Shown here: in pieces, positions 40,086-51,769 of the stretch
How positions within the stretch are numbered: position 1 is the stretch's first letter
How the letters are laid out: each line of letters opens with the position of its first letter
Assembly (NCBI RefSeq): GCF_041146395.1
Contig: NC_090990.1
Span: 47,502,001-47,566,000, forward strand
DNA length: 64,000 nt
Source of the DNA: Eulemur rufifrons
Lineage: Eukaryota > Chordata > Mammalia > Primates > Lemuridae
Direction: 5' to 3'
Made by a program: the position numbers and the translations under genes
The notes under the pieces: model-generated
Database searches by the model: none
Seen by the model: only the letters and a program-made list of their open reading frames with translations
Told to the model about the DNA's origin: nothing

Positions 40086-40629
40086 TCCTGTTTATGCATC
40101 AATCCATGTTCCATACATATCTAATCTTTATTTCAGGTGATAGCAAACTAATGATTTCCCTTGGAAGTCTTTTCAATTTTCCAATAACCCTTAATGTTAA
40201 AAAAGCTTTTCTTATATTGAGTTGAAATCAGCCTCCATGTAACTTTTACTCCGTAGTCTCATAGAGTAAGAGAATAAGTTTGCTTCCTCTTCTAGGATAA
40301 ACATCCCCATTTTCTGTAGTGGTACACAGTTTTCCATACCCAACATTATTTTGGCAAATGTCTTTTTGAAATCACTTTAGTATTCCAGACTGTGTTTGTG
40401 ATTATATTTCCTAGAGGTCCTCCTTCTATTAATAGTTCTGTGGTCTCCAAGTGAGATCTGAGGGATATTTTTCTTTCATAGGTCTTTAGCTCTGGAATTT
40501 AAGGGAACTCTGATCTGATTTCTTTTAAAATCTTAAGGAGCTTATAATAATAGTTTAGTTGGGAAGACGTGAAGTGGACACTAAAGGTAAATGGCTATAC
40601 AAGAATATATTTAATAAATGCCAAAAGAC

Positions 40630-40890
40630 TAATATTATGATAATAATGGCAATAATAATGATAAAGTTAACACATTAGATGCTTCTAAGTGCTTTACATA
40701 TATTAACTGATTTAATCTGCACAACAACTCTGTGAGATAGACACTATCGTTATTGACATTTACAGCTAAGGAAAATGAGACAGTCTGGTTAAGTAATTTG
40801 CCCAGGGTCACACAGTTAATAAGCATCAGCCAGATTTTGGACTGAGACTATCTAGTTCCATAGTCCATGTTTGTAATCCTTACACTATAC
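40630..40890 (-). repeat. MIR SINE, minus strand
   Basis: The complement of MIR: 'aagtgctttacatatattaac', 'gtctggttaagtaatttgcc', 'cagggtcacacagttaataag'. Well preserved core. Confidence 0.85.
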
Positions 40891-41149
40891 TAGACAAATC
40901 TGTAGGACTTTGGAGAAGGGAGTAATCACTGTGGACTGAGGTAGTTGTCAGTGGAACTTAGGCTGCAACTGATAAGAGTTTGTGTAATCAGAAAGGAAGT
41001 ATGAAGGATGACTAGATGATAGAAACATCATGAGCGGAAACACTAAGGTAGAATGTTGTGAGAATTTTATGGTAGAATGTTTATGAGGTAGAATATTTAA
41101 GGGAACGATGAAGCCTAAATCCCTTGTTAATTTGGATTATAAGGACACT

Positions 41150-41430
41150 CTTACTCTTAAAAGACACTCTGACTTTTTTCCTCTACCCTCAAGCCACACT
41201 GGCCTTCTTTCTGTTCTTTGAATATGCTAAGTGTGCTGGCATGCTAGGGCCTTTGCAGTAGTTGATTTCTCTGCCTAGAGTGCTCTTTTCCCAGAGCTTT
41301 TATGTCTGACTCTTTATTGTCATTCAGGTCTCAGCTTGACCTTTTCTGACCACACAATGTGAAGAAGCCTTTCAGTCCTTCCTTAGCACATGACCCTGTT
41401 TTATTTGTATCATGGTTCTCATCTCTGGGT
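41150..41430 (+). repeat. L2 LINE fragment, + strand
   Basis: L2 3' region text: 'agccacactggccttctttc', 'gggcctttgcagtagttgat', 'ttcaggtctcagcttgacct'. Short and diverged. Confidence 0.65.
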
Positions 41431-42049
41431 GGTGTACAAATGCCATTGGTTACCTGTTCAAATCCCACCCCTCTTTCTTTTTTGCTAAGAGAATCCTGAT
41501 GATGTTTGAGGTGGCAGTGCCCACCCAAATAATCATTTTTTCTAGTTTCCCATTTATTTAGATACAGTTTGATTAATGAAATATAAGTGGATGTGCACTA
41601 GAAGTTTCTGGGGAAGCTTTTGCTCTTCTTATGTAATGGGATATAGATGCAATGTGGTCACTCCCCCTATTTACACCTGCCTTTGCCTTGAATTTAAATA
41701 AACATTTGCTGTTTCAGTAATCCTAGTGTGATTGTGATAAAGGCCAAGAGAATTGCAGAAACTGGTTGCCTGATGTCACTTAACCAAAGCTAACAATGTC
41801 AGACTTTTGGTTGTGTGCTAAAAACAGTTCCTGTTATTTAAAATGGATGATTTTTTTTTTTCTGGTTTTTTGTTTCTTTGTGTGTATATGTTTGTCACTT
41901 GCAATAAAACTATTCCTAATTAATTTAAGCAATGTTATAATACCATTGATAGAAAAGTCTGGAAGGGGCTAATTTTGGGAGGAAGAAATAATTTTATTTT
42001 GGTATAATCAATTTGAGTTGATATTGCAGTCATGCCTCCACTTAGTGTT

Positions 42050-42205
42050 GGAGGCGGTATAGGTAGTGGTTATACTAGAGCCAGATGGCCTATGCTCAAA
42101 TTCGGGCTCTGCCAGTTACTAGCTGTGTGATCTTACACATCACCTAACCTCTCAATATTTCAGTTCTTTCATCTGTAAAACATGGGTGATAATAAAGCTT
42201 AGCAG
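42050..42205 (+). repeat. MIR SINE, + strand
   Basis: MIR text: 'gggctctgccagttactagc', 'tgtgtgatcttacacatcac', 'tctttcatctgtaaaacatgg'. 42206-43189 shows no other repeat I recognise. Confidence 0.85.
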
Positions 42206-43189
42206 AGAAATTATTGAAACTGGGAATAGACATTTTAAGGGAGAGAATATAAAATGAGTTAATATATAGAGAAGAAAAAATATAGAGAGAGAAGATAAAG
42301 GATCAATAATTGATTTTTTTTTCTGTATTTTGGGATGCCAAAAGTGGAGTCAATGAAGGAGGAAGTAGAGAAGAAATTGTTCAGAAAATAGAAGGAGAAA
42401 CAGGAAAGCAAAATATTACAGAAATCAAGGAAGTTGCATTTTAAGAAAGAAATGTTCAGCAGTGATGATTGTTGTAGAAAGAAGAAGAAGGAATAATAGA
42501 ATAGGAACTAATAAAAGGCCTTTTTATTAAATATTTGAGGGCTAGAAGAGAGTATGTTAAGTACAGTGAGGGGTAAAATTGGGTTACTGGGATTTAAGAT
42601 TGTATAGTGAGGAGGTAGAATGGAGTTAACATCACTTGCATATTTAGCTTACTCTATGTTACATAGCTAACCTAATTTGGAATTTTTTCATGTAGATTTT
42701 ATACCAACCATTGTGGAAGTACTTGAAGGTTTTGACAATGTAGCCATTCTTGTAATATAAAAAAGGCAACTAAACTTTTCACTTTTTAATAAAAGTTTTC
42801 AGAATCAAATTTTCAAACCAATGGCGAGTCTTAAGAAACAAAAATCTAAAAAACCAAATTCTCATTTGATGCTCAGAGTTCTGAAAAGTGTTTTGAAAGG
42901 CATGTTAATAAGTCATTGATGTCTTATATCCCAATAATTCATTATCAATTTATCTCTTTTTGTTATGGCTGCTGCTGTTTATATGCCATCTTGGAAAAGT
43001 CATTTAAATTCTTTGAGTCTGAATTTTCCCATTTAGAAAGTGAGAGTGAACTAGATAATTTCTAAAGTTTCCTTTGGCATTTTCATTTTTGTCTTAAAAT
43101 TACTTCCTTCTTGTATCATTTTTATGAGCTGATAGGCTATCACTTACCTTATTACTCTACTCAACTATCCTTTAATATGTATTCTTAAT

Positions 43190-43860
43190 ATACTTTATTT
43201 TTTAGAGCAGTTTTAGGTTCATAGCAAAATTGAGTGGAAAGTACAGAGAGAGTTGTCATATATCCCCTACCCCACTATCAGTGTCCCACACTGGAGTGGT
43301 ACATTTGTTACAATCGGTACATTTGTTACAATTGATGAACCTACCTTGGCACATCTTTATCACCCAAAGTTTATAGTTTACATTAAGGTTCACTCTATGT
43401 GTATGTAGTCTTTGGGTTTTGACAAATATATGATGACATGCATCTACTATTATAATATCATACAGAAATAGTTTCATTGCCATAAAAATCCTCTCTGCTC
43501 TGCCTATTCATTCCTCCCTCTCTGTTAGCCACTGATCTTTTTACACTTTACATAGTTTTATCTTTTCCACAATGTCATATAGTTGGAATCATACAGTATA
43601 TAGTCTTTTCAGATTGACTGCTTTCACTTAATATGGATTTAAGATTCCTTCCTACCTTTTGTTAGCTGGATAGTTTGTTTATTTTTATCACCGAATAATA
43701 TTCCCTTATCTGGATGTATCACAGTTTATTCATCCATTCACCTACTAAAGAATATCTTGGTTGCTTCCAGGTTTTGGTGGTTATGAATAAAGCTGCTACA
43801 AAACTGTTTTTGTGTGGATATAACTTTTCAACTCTTTTGGGTAAACCTTTAATATATTTT
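43190..43860 (-). repeat. L1 LINE 3' part, minus strand
   Basis: The complement of an L1M 3' end: 'agcagttttaggttcatagc', 'tgtcccacactggagtggta', 'tggttgcttccaggttttgg', 'gaataaagctgctac'. A small tandem duplication of ggtacatttgttacaat occurs near 43297-43331. Confidence 0.75.
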
Positions 43861-45149
43861 CAATTTGATGGTCATTAAAAATATTTTAAATAAACTCAGA
43901 AAAGTTATAAAAATGGTAATTCTTAAAGCCTGAATCAATAAATATTAAGAGGCCTTACATTGCAAGAAGGTTTGCAAAAAGTAGGTGCATTTTTATAATT
44001 AAAGGGTAGAAGTTCCTTTCTGACATTTTTTCTCTAAGCACAGATTTGAATCTTAACTTTGATGAGCAACTTAGTCCTATAGTAATAAACTCAAATGACT
44101 TCTTTCTCGAGCTTGAAAGAAGGGATGAAGAGATGACAATGTTAGTTCTGCTGTGTTGGTCTGACAATGATATAATGTGAATACCTGCCCATTAGGTACT
44201 GGACTTTTATAAGTAATGTTAAATGAATATAAGATGACAACCATTTTGGATTATTTTGGCTGGAAGTGAGAGATGATTCATCAGTTACCAACCCTCTCTG
44301 CCTCTTGTTTTTCATTTTCCACATTTTTGCCCTCTTCTCTCCTTTTTTTGGGGAACAAAAATAAAATAAATTTAAGCAATATATAAATTAGAACCATAAT
44401 GTGAATTATAGATCTGATTTTTACCACATGTAGTTTTTTTTTTAGTATTTGAATGTTTTTAAATGGTTCTTTTCCATTCAATCAAAAATATATTTCATTA
44501 TTAACTATCTCACTGAAATATTTTTAATTAACATTGTATTTATATTCTAGGCCTACCTATTTATTATAGCCATGCTTCAAGAGAATCTATAAATACATAA
44601 GGATTTGCTGATCCTTCAGTTGATTGTTGACATTTTGGAGAATTTAGTTTTACCCCTGAAATTATCGTTTAAAAACATATTTAATTGATCATGATTAATG
44701 ATGTATGTAAATACTATTGATATTTTTTCAGCATTCTCTGTAAATTACGTAGTAACTTTTCAGAATCCTGCTTATATGGTCCTGATTATCAATAAAAAAG
44801 TTTTTCTGTCAAAACATTTTTCATCTAAAATTTTTTATTCATTTTTTAATGAAAGTTAGTTGAATTTTTTAATAGAACTTGTTTAACAGAAAAATTTTAA
44901 ATTGTTTATAGAATGCTGTCAGTCCCAAATTGACAGGGTGTAACAGTTGTGGATAGCCCCACAAAATTCTAGGTATTGCTTTTTTGGTACGTAATAGAGC
45001 TTTAGAAGGTATTACGTGAAGTGTGGATTATTACTATGTATGAGAACACTATTTTTTATGTTTACTAGGTTAGTATCGAAATATTTCAGTCAAAATATTT
45101 TTTTAAATATAGGAATCTTTGAAAAAAGTCAAACTTAATTTTTTACCTT

Positions 45150-45300
45150 TTGGTCTTCTTAACAATTCCCTGAGGTAGGAAAACTGGATCTTTTGCCCTG
45201 TTCTATAGAGACTACTTAGGTAGAGTGATTTGTCCAAGATCTCATCAAGGTAAGTTGCAGAATTGAGATGAAAATAGACCTTCTGATTCTAGTTTAATGC
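45150..45300 (-). repeat. MIR SINE fragment, minus strand
   Basis: Degraded MIR complement: 'aacaattccctgaggtagga', 'gatttgtccaagatctcatc', 'cagaattgagatgaaaatag'. Moderate support. The stretch from 43861 is otherwise unremarkable. Confidence 0.55.
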
Positions 45301-45568
45301 TTTTTTTTTTTCTTTGTTAGTCTACCAAATAGTCTTCCACGATATTTTACCTTAGTCAGTGATACCATTTTGTTTCATTGTATTACTCTCCAAAGAATAT
45401 AAATCACACTTTAATTCTTTAATATGCCTTCAAACTAAAGTGAAGACTTACTTTGGGGCGATTGGGGGGTGGAAGTGAGCATATATTTAATTTTTGATGA
45501 GCTAGTCTTAATGGAGAAGCATGTATTTACTATAAATAAACTATTCAATGCTAATCAGTTTTGTCTTT

Positions 45569-45708
45569 AAGCCAGAACAGTTAAAGCAATGGCATTGGGC
45601 GAATGTAAATGAAAGAAGGGAACAGAAGAGGTTAAACATTAGATTTGTCATATGGTCCTAGGGTGCACTATATGCATCTGGTAAGAGATTCTTCTGTACT
45701 TTCTGTTT
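45569..45708 (+). repeat. Duplicated segment, copy A (last-intron 3' end of ATG4C)
   Basis: 140 bases ending 3 bases before the intron 3' boundary (before the final cag). They include the likely branch-point region and the pyrimidine tract of the terminal-exon acceptor. They align without gaps to 48320-48459 with 7 mismatches (95%). Confidence 0.95.
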
Positions 45709-45711
45709 CAG

Positions 45712-45879
45712 ATGCTGAAAATTTCTTCTAAGGAGAAATATCCCTTATTTACTTTTGTAAATGGTCATTCCAGAGACTATGATTTTACATCTACTACAGC
45801 CAATGAAGAAGACCTTTTCTCGGAGGATGAAAAGAAAAGATTAAAAAGATTTAGCACAGAAGAGTTTGTCTTGCTTTAA
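45712..45879 (+). CDS. ATG4C: ATG4C terminal coding exon and stop codon
   Basis: Acceptor 'ttctgtttcag' is followed by 55 codons and stop taa at 45877-45879. It starts MLKISSKEKYPLFTFVNGHS and ends in an acidic tail followed by FSTEEFVLL. The final F-V-L-L fits the [FWY]xxL pattern of the C-terminal LC3-interacting motif known in ATG4 paralogues; its use here is inference. The Met at the exon start is internal. The 140 bases just upstream of the acceptor have a 95% identical copy at 48320-48459. Confidence 0.97.
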   Translation: MLKISSKEKYPLFTFVNGHSRDYDFTSTTANEEDLFSEDEKKRLKRFSTEEFVLL

Positions 45880-46073
45880 AGATTAGCACCTTTGTGCTTG
45901 ATGAGAAGAACTCCTTTGAAAGGGGGAAAATGAAGAGAAATGAGAAACAAGTATACTTGAAACTGGTTATTCTCACAAATATGTTACATGTTCTTTTAAA
46001 AAAGAACATTTGAAAATATACAAGTTTAAAATATTTTTCTAAAAGAGAAATGATTTAATGAATCTTGCTTTCT

Positions 46074-46079
46074 AATAAA
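46074..46079 (+). promoter_or_regulatory. Proximal polyadenylation hexamer AATAAA
   Basis: A canonical hexamer 195 bases after the ATG4C stop. The downstream sequence has T-rich patches (tctgattgcattcctac) but no strong GT-rich element, so it is probably the weaker, short-UTR site. Confidence 0.5.
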
Positions 46080-46832
46080 TATTGAGTGATTCTGATTGCA
46101 TTCCTACTTCTCTAAGATTTGCTAATGATAACTCTACCTTAACTATAAGCCTTTTATTTTCAAAGTCTTTCACCTGAGCCCACTGGTCTCCTGGAGATTT
46201 TGTGATACAGGTCCCCACCCCCCTCCCAAAGACCAGGATCATCAAATAGTTTCAAAAATTTCAGTTTGTATTGATAACCAGAAGACCAGAGAATGAATTT
46301 TTAGTGTTGCCTAGCTTGCTATTAACATAACTGAAGGATGCTTTTGGATGTCTCTTGATAATTAAGCAGTATGTGTTAGCTGTGATAGGCATACAGTTAT
46401 ATAAGCAGAATTATAAGTTAAGGTAATACTTAGCAATATGATTTTATAATGGCTCATTATGCTTGCTGTTGAGCCTTCTATGAGGAGTGAATATAAAGTA
46501 TTGGTTTTCCCCATAAATTTAAAGGTTATGTTATTAATACTAACTGCATCCAATCAAATCAGATAAAGGCAATTATAAAATAGTAGTAGTGTTTGTTTCC
46601 TATCTCAAAAGTGAAATTTTATGGGAACTCAACGTATTATGCAGTTTTAAAATCTAAAGTACCAAGAAAGACATCGGTATATGTTTCTCTGTGTGATTTT
46701 TTGCTATTTGTATAAAGCAGTGTAGTAGTGTTTAAAAGCTGAGACCATCTCTAAGGTAAATCTGCCTTAAGTGTATTATGTGTTTCTTAAAGGCAAACTT
46801 GTGATATAAAAGTACAAGAGCCAGAATTATAA

Positions 46833-46850
46833 AATAAATACTTTAATAAA
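46833..46850 (+). promoter_or_regulatory. Distal polyadenylation signals, two AATAAA hexamers
   Basis: AATAAA occurs at 46833-46838 and 46845-46850. It is followed within 30 bases by ggtgtgag and then by a long T/G-rich tract (about 46869-46905), the usual layout of hexamer plus downstream element. This is the best candidate for the main ATG4C transcript end. Confidence 0.7.
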
Positions 46851-46870
46851 GGTGTGAGAAGATAAAATGC

Positions 46871-48319
46871 TTTTGTTTTGGTTTTAATGGTGGGATTATT
46901 TTAATCCTTTCATTTGAAAAATTAGTCCCAAGTGAATTCTGTTTATTTTTAATAAAGACATATAATTTTACTCTGAAAGAAAAATATTAACTTTTTTATG
47001 GCGTTCCATGTTTCAGTGTAGAAAGGTCACTTATAAAGGCATAAAATGGCATATCATCTAAAGTCATTGATCTCTTCCATCAGAAAGCCTATTTTTTTAG
47101 AGTTGCATGTAAAGCTGAAATAGAGGGTGGGCAGATTACTTTAGTATGCCTGATCAGGAGAGAAATCAGGTTTGACATTTCCCAGTGAGGATGGTTTATT
47201 GAATTGTAATAAATAGTCTAAAATCTAAAATTTTCCTTTACCCTAGATAAAATCTGAACAAATTCAGTCCAATACTAATTTTCCTACAATGTCAAAGCAG
47301 TATAGGAACAAGAAACCAGTGGTATGCTGGATTGTATACACTGCATCCTCTCATCTATGCTATTGCTATTTACTGTTCCTACACAACTGCAGTATTCACA
47401 GGATTCTATACTAAACACATCAAATGAGAGCACTCATACTTTCAGATGGATCACAGGTGATTGTAAATGTTCTTACAAGAACTGTATAAAGCTTAGAGCT
47501 ATAGGATAGCATTTTTACTTTCTCACCTTATTTAAGGATCATTTTTAAGTAGAATTTTGGAATGAGACAAAATTACACCTAGGCAAAGTTAATGTGAGAG
47601 GAGGCAAAAACTTCCTTTCCATTGAATTGTATTGAAAACATTCAATATATTGTACAACTGAAACACATCTTATAATGCAATCATCCTCATGACTGGGAAT
47701 AGATGTTTAGAATCAGAAATTGTTAGCATAATATGCACATTAAAAGTATTCAGTAATATATTTGAGTAAATGAATGCATGCATGAAAATTGAGAGAGGCT
47801 GATGAATTTATCTTGAGCCTGCTAATTCAACTTCAGCTGAAGACCGGCCAAAAGTTATGCTAATCTTTTATTGAGAGGGCAGCAACTAAACTATCTTATT
47901 AGATTTAGAATAAAGGTACTGTGTATCCTGGTTTCAGACTTTGTTTTGAACACAAATTTCATTTCAAGTTCTGACAGCTAGTAAACTCAGTCAATAAAGC
48001 TTATGGATGATCTCTTTCAGCCTGGAATAAAGGAAAGTCAAAAAGGACAAGATTCTAAGATGGGTGTTCTTTTAGAATTATGATAGGAGGATCCTCCTTT
48101 TGGACATCAATACTGAGATACTGGATTTTGCCATTAACATTTCAGAAGTGAATTTTTAAAATTCTCGATGTGACTTTTTCATGGTGAGGTTTTCTTTTCT
48201 CTCTTCTTCATAAGATTTGACACTTTGAATCTCCTTTGTCAATGTATTAACCACCAGCAGGCAATCTTAAGAGTCATCATTTGCTGAATGAGTGAATGAC
48301 AAGATCCTTTTATGATATA
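46871..48319. other. Intergenic, downstream of ATG4C
   Basis: AT-rich unique sequence between the predicted transcript end and the duplicated segment. I recognise no gene or transposon. Confidence 0.6.
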
Positions 48320-48459
48320 AAGCCAGAACAGGTAAAGCAATGGCATTGGACGAATGTAAATGAAAGAAGCTAACAGAAGAGGCTAAACATTAGATTTGTC
48401 ATATGGTCCTAGTGTGCACTATATGCATCTAGTAAGAGATTCTTCTGTACTTTCTGTTT
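48320..48459 (+). repeat. Duplicated segment, copy B (downstream of ATG4C)
   Basis: An ungapped copy of 45569-45708, 133 of 140 bases identical, 2751 bases downstream in the same orientation. It stops inside the pyrimidine tract, so the acceptor AG and exon are not copied. It runs straight into a hairpin at 48457-48500. I see no sign of an A tail or target duplication, so it does not look like an ordinary retroposed copy. Confidence 0.95.
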
Positions 48460-48500
48460 TTGGATATACTTATATTTTTGGATATAAGTATATCCAAAAA
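48457..48500. repeat. Perfect 19-base inverted repeat (hairpin)
   Basis: The arms 48457-48475 and 48482-48500 are exact complements (left arm tttttggatatacttatat) around a 6-base spacer ttttgg. It abuts copy B of the duplication. No transcription terminator role is implied. Confidence 0.95.
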
Positions 48501-50095
48501 AATTTCCCTAAGATATTCATTTTTCTGCTTTTACATTAAACCAACCTTATTAAGTCTGTTTTAGTGAGAAGACAACTTTAGAGGATTAAAAATTTAGATC
48601 ACTTTTGTGTTCTTTCAAGCTTAAGATTTAATATTGTCTGAGGGCAAACATATTTAAATATACCTATGTTAATTCCATCTTGTGTTTAGAAGAATTAAAG
48701 AAAAAAAACAGCAAAAATGACTTATCTGTATAATCTATCCAATTTTAGGTCAGAAATTGCTATTTTTTAGAGATCTCTAGTTACCTTCTAGTAATCAATC
48801 CCAGAAAGCCCTTTATTTCTGATCAAATCACACTAATTCAGCTTTTTTTTCTTTTTCTCTAATTTATTTCTGCTAGGAAGAACTTTCATTTTCATGTTTT
48901 ATCACAGATCACCTTCAGGAGCTTGCATTTGACATCTAAGTCTTTTTGACTATATATTCCTATATAACCATGAAAAAACAGTAAAGGATTTTCTGAAATC
49001 AAGAAACAAGAGGAAGGACAGATAATGATAAAACAATTTGAAAATACTAAATCACTATATGAATTATTGAAGCAGACATAAGATGAGGACGAAACTGAGA
49101 ATTTAAAATAATGGTGAAATAGAAGCAAGATATCCAGAATATATGATAGAGGCAATTTCTTGGAAAGGATAGGGATTATTATTTTCTTTAAAAAGAAGAG
49201 CAAATGTCTTCCAAAAAAACTGTAGGAGAGTAAATATCATGTGATATTTATTAAGCCTCAGTATTGTCAATCAACTATAATTCAATAGTGCTATTCACTT
49301 GAGCAGTTATACAGAGTGCTCTAAGATACTGAATTGAAAAGGTGAAACATCAGACCAGGAAAAATTGGAAACATCCTATTGATTCTAAAATATAAATTTT
49401 ATATCATTTTATAGTTTGAATCTTAAGTCAGTTTTAAAATCTTAAGCATTTTTGTGTGGTTTTCATGGTTATTTAAAGACTTTTTTCCTTGCCTATAAAC
49501 TTTGAAAAATATTATATTTAGAATTGGTATTGCAGACACATTTTTGAGTTAGCATTTTCCTCTCTTTCTTTTTTACAGTCCTTCTTGACATTATTGGTGG
49601 CAAGCAATGGCCCAAAACATTCACAACTGCAGTTATAAAATTTCACTTATTCTCTCACAATGATAAGAAAAATATGTTAAATGTGGAGAATACATGTTAT
49701 TAGGTAGAAAAATTACTTTTTTACTGTACTACCCTCTAACCAGTTCCTCTAGAAATTCAGAAACTCAGTCCTCCAAGGTTTTCATCTAAGGATGAATCAT
49801 AAAAAAGTATTCTAAAGAGAATTATCTTTCATTTACATTATTTAAAAATAAATAATTATAAATGTGATACCTATTATTTTTATACATTATAAATTTGGGA
49901 ATTCATAGGTTTTAAGAAGTTGTTTTATAAGCAGGAGGGGTAAACAAAGGCAAGCTGAAAATCCAATAGAAGTCTGATAACAAAAGGATGAGAGAATTAT
50001 TGACAGCAAGTTTTGAGTGTATCTAGCAAGTACACCACGGTAAACCGAGACAGATAAAAATATATGAATTAAAAAGGCTTACAGGCTGGGATGAT
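48501..50095. other. Intergenic, nothing recognised
   Basis: Unique AT-rich DNA. A 103-codon open frame on the minus strand (48892-49203) is low-complexity, hydrophobic and without any family signature, so it is treated as chance. Confidence 0.6.
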
Positions 50096-50099
50096 TTAA

Positions 50100-50375
50100 C
50101 ACATTAACTGCCATGTGAGTTGTATTTAACTCAGGCTAGTTTTGAGCCCAAGGCCATGTTAAGCAAAACCGGGCAGTTGGTTCGTGAAAATCTTGATGTT
50201 CTCATTGTTAAAATTAATATCGACAATTTAATTCTAAAGACATGGATTGCATTGCATATTACTCATGCACAGAAAACAATAAAAAATAACAAATTAGAAA
50301 GGATCATTTTGTTTTAATAAAACACTGTGGGCCCCAGGGAAAAAGTTTTTTTTTTCCAATGTGGCAGTAGATGTG
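50100..50375. mobile_element. TTAA-flanked MITE, piggyBac-like
   Basis: A 276-base element with TTAA directly at both sides (50096-50099 and 50376-50379). The ends are inverted: the left reads CACATTAACTGCCA, and the complement of the right reads CACATCTACTGCCA. TTAA target duplications are the hallmark of piggyBac transposons. It has no transposase and would be non-autonomous. Non-autonomous piggyBac elements of similar size are known to me from mouse lemur, but I could not compare sequences. The 65-codon open frame inside is not a gene. Confidence 0.75.
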
Positions 50376-50734
50376 TTAAAATTGGATGTAGGCACTGGAA
50401 AAAGTAAATACTGACTGATAACAGACAGCGGATATGGGGCTACCATGTTGCAGAACTTCAGGGGACACTTTTTAGTATATGTTTATATGAATGGTACTTC
50501 CTGGTTTTCTGCAATGTGGCATCTCTGGTGCTAATATTTACATACTACTTGCTATTTATTCAGCACTATTACGATCAGTTCACTTGCATTAAAATATAGC
50601 TAATGAATCTAAGATGGGGAATTAGATCTAGGATTAACGGGACAATTAATATGAGTCCTGGAACTTGGATGATCACGTAATGGAATTGGTCAAGACAGTC
50701 CTAGTTAGAACAGAGGGTTATAATGGATATATAG

Positions 50735-50752
50735 ATAATAGATAGATAGATA
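50735..50752. repeat. (GATA)n-like short tract
   Basis: Repeated gata units (atagataatagatagatagat). The rest of 50380-51769 shows nothing I recognise apart from two gtt..aagg-type short repeats near 51190. Confidence 0.7.
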
Positions 50753-51769
50753 TTTAAATTATTTCCAAAATACTTGAAATAAGTAAAGAAAAAAATCCAC
50801 CTATGCTTCTGCTACTTTAACATATTACTTTGGTTTTTCTATACTCCCTTCTATTTTAGGTTCATATTCACATCACATGTTCAGTAGGTTGAATTTTGAT
50901 TCCTATTTGTTTATTCTATTTGAAGAAAAGGGCCACCACCGATTCAGTCTTTCATATTTTGATTTATATACTGACATTGTTCTATGCCTCTGACTTGCAT
51001 GGTAGTCTTTCCTGTGACATGTGACTAACTCCTAGACCTGACCTACTGCTTGGCCAGTTTTGTGGCTGCCAGCCGATATCTATACCTGGAGAGAAGACGC
51101 TCTTATTTTTATATGTAATATGTTCTTGCAAACACTTGAAGACTGTTGAGTGTGAAGGAACTAAACAATAGATGTTTTAAAACATCAAAGGAAGGTTCTA
51201 AGGAAGGTTCCGTCCCAGAGAGTTTAAAATATTATAAAAAATATTTAAAACATTATAAAATTATTTTTAACCATACAGGCTTGACATGATCTTGATGATG
51301 TACTCCATCATTTCATAGATGTTCTTAATTTTTGTTCTTTTGTAGTAGAACATACAGTTGATTGACTTAAAGTTGACTTAGAGTATATAGTTGACTGAGC
51401 ATTTCATTGAGGCTAATTATTTCTATATTAATTAAATTAAACTTATGAGACCTACATTTCTTGTCACTAGTTTTAGCCTTTGATTTTTCTGTTTCCTTGC
51501 CATGTTTACAAAATAAGGGGATATGAAATATAAAATCCAATAATTGTATAACCTGCTATACAAAAGGTTGTGATGTTAGTTGGCAGGCAGCATCAGCTCA
51601 GAATCAAAGTGCATCTTTGTCAGATGATATTCAAAAGTTCAAACTTTATAATATTTAAGGTGGTTTAGGAGTGTCAGATTATGTACGTCTAATGTCTACG
51701 TAGATCAAAATGTTTGTCATTTCTTATAGTCATGCTATAGTGTGTGAAATGGTATCTTGTGGTTTTCTT

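Larger units (their letters stand above)
45880..46870 (+). other. ATG4C: ATG4C 3' untranslated region (approximate end)
   Basis: This AT-rich sequence follows the stop codon with no recognisable transposon. The end is set by the pair of AATAAA hexamers at 46833-46850 and the GT-rich stretch after them, giving a UTR of about 1 kb. An earlier AATAAA at 46074 allows a short form of about 200 bases. The boundary is inferred from signals only. Confidence 0.7.

Noticed and set aside
50120..50317. 65-codon open frame
   Set aside because: It lies wholly inside the TTAA-flanked element and has no protein family signature.
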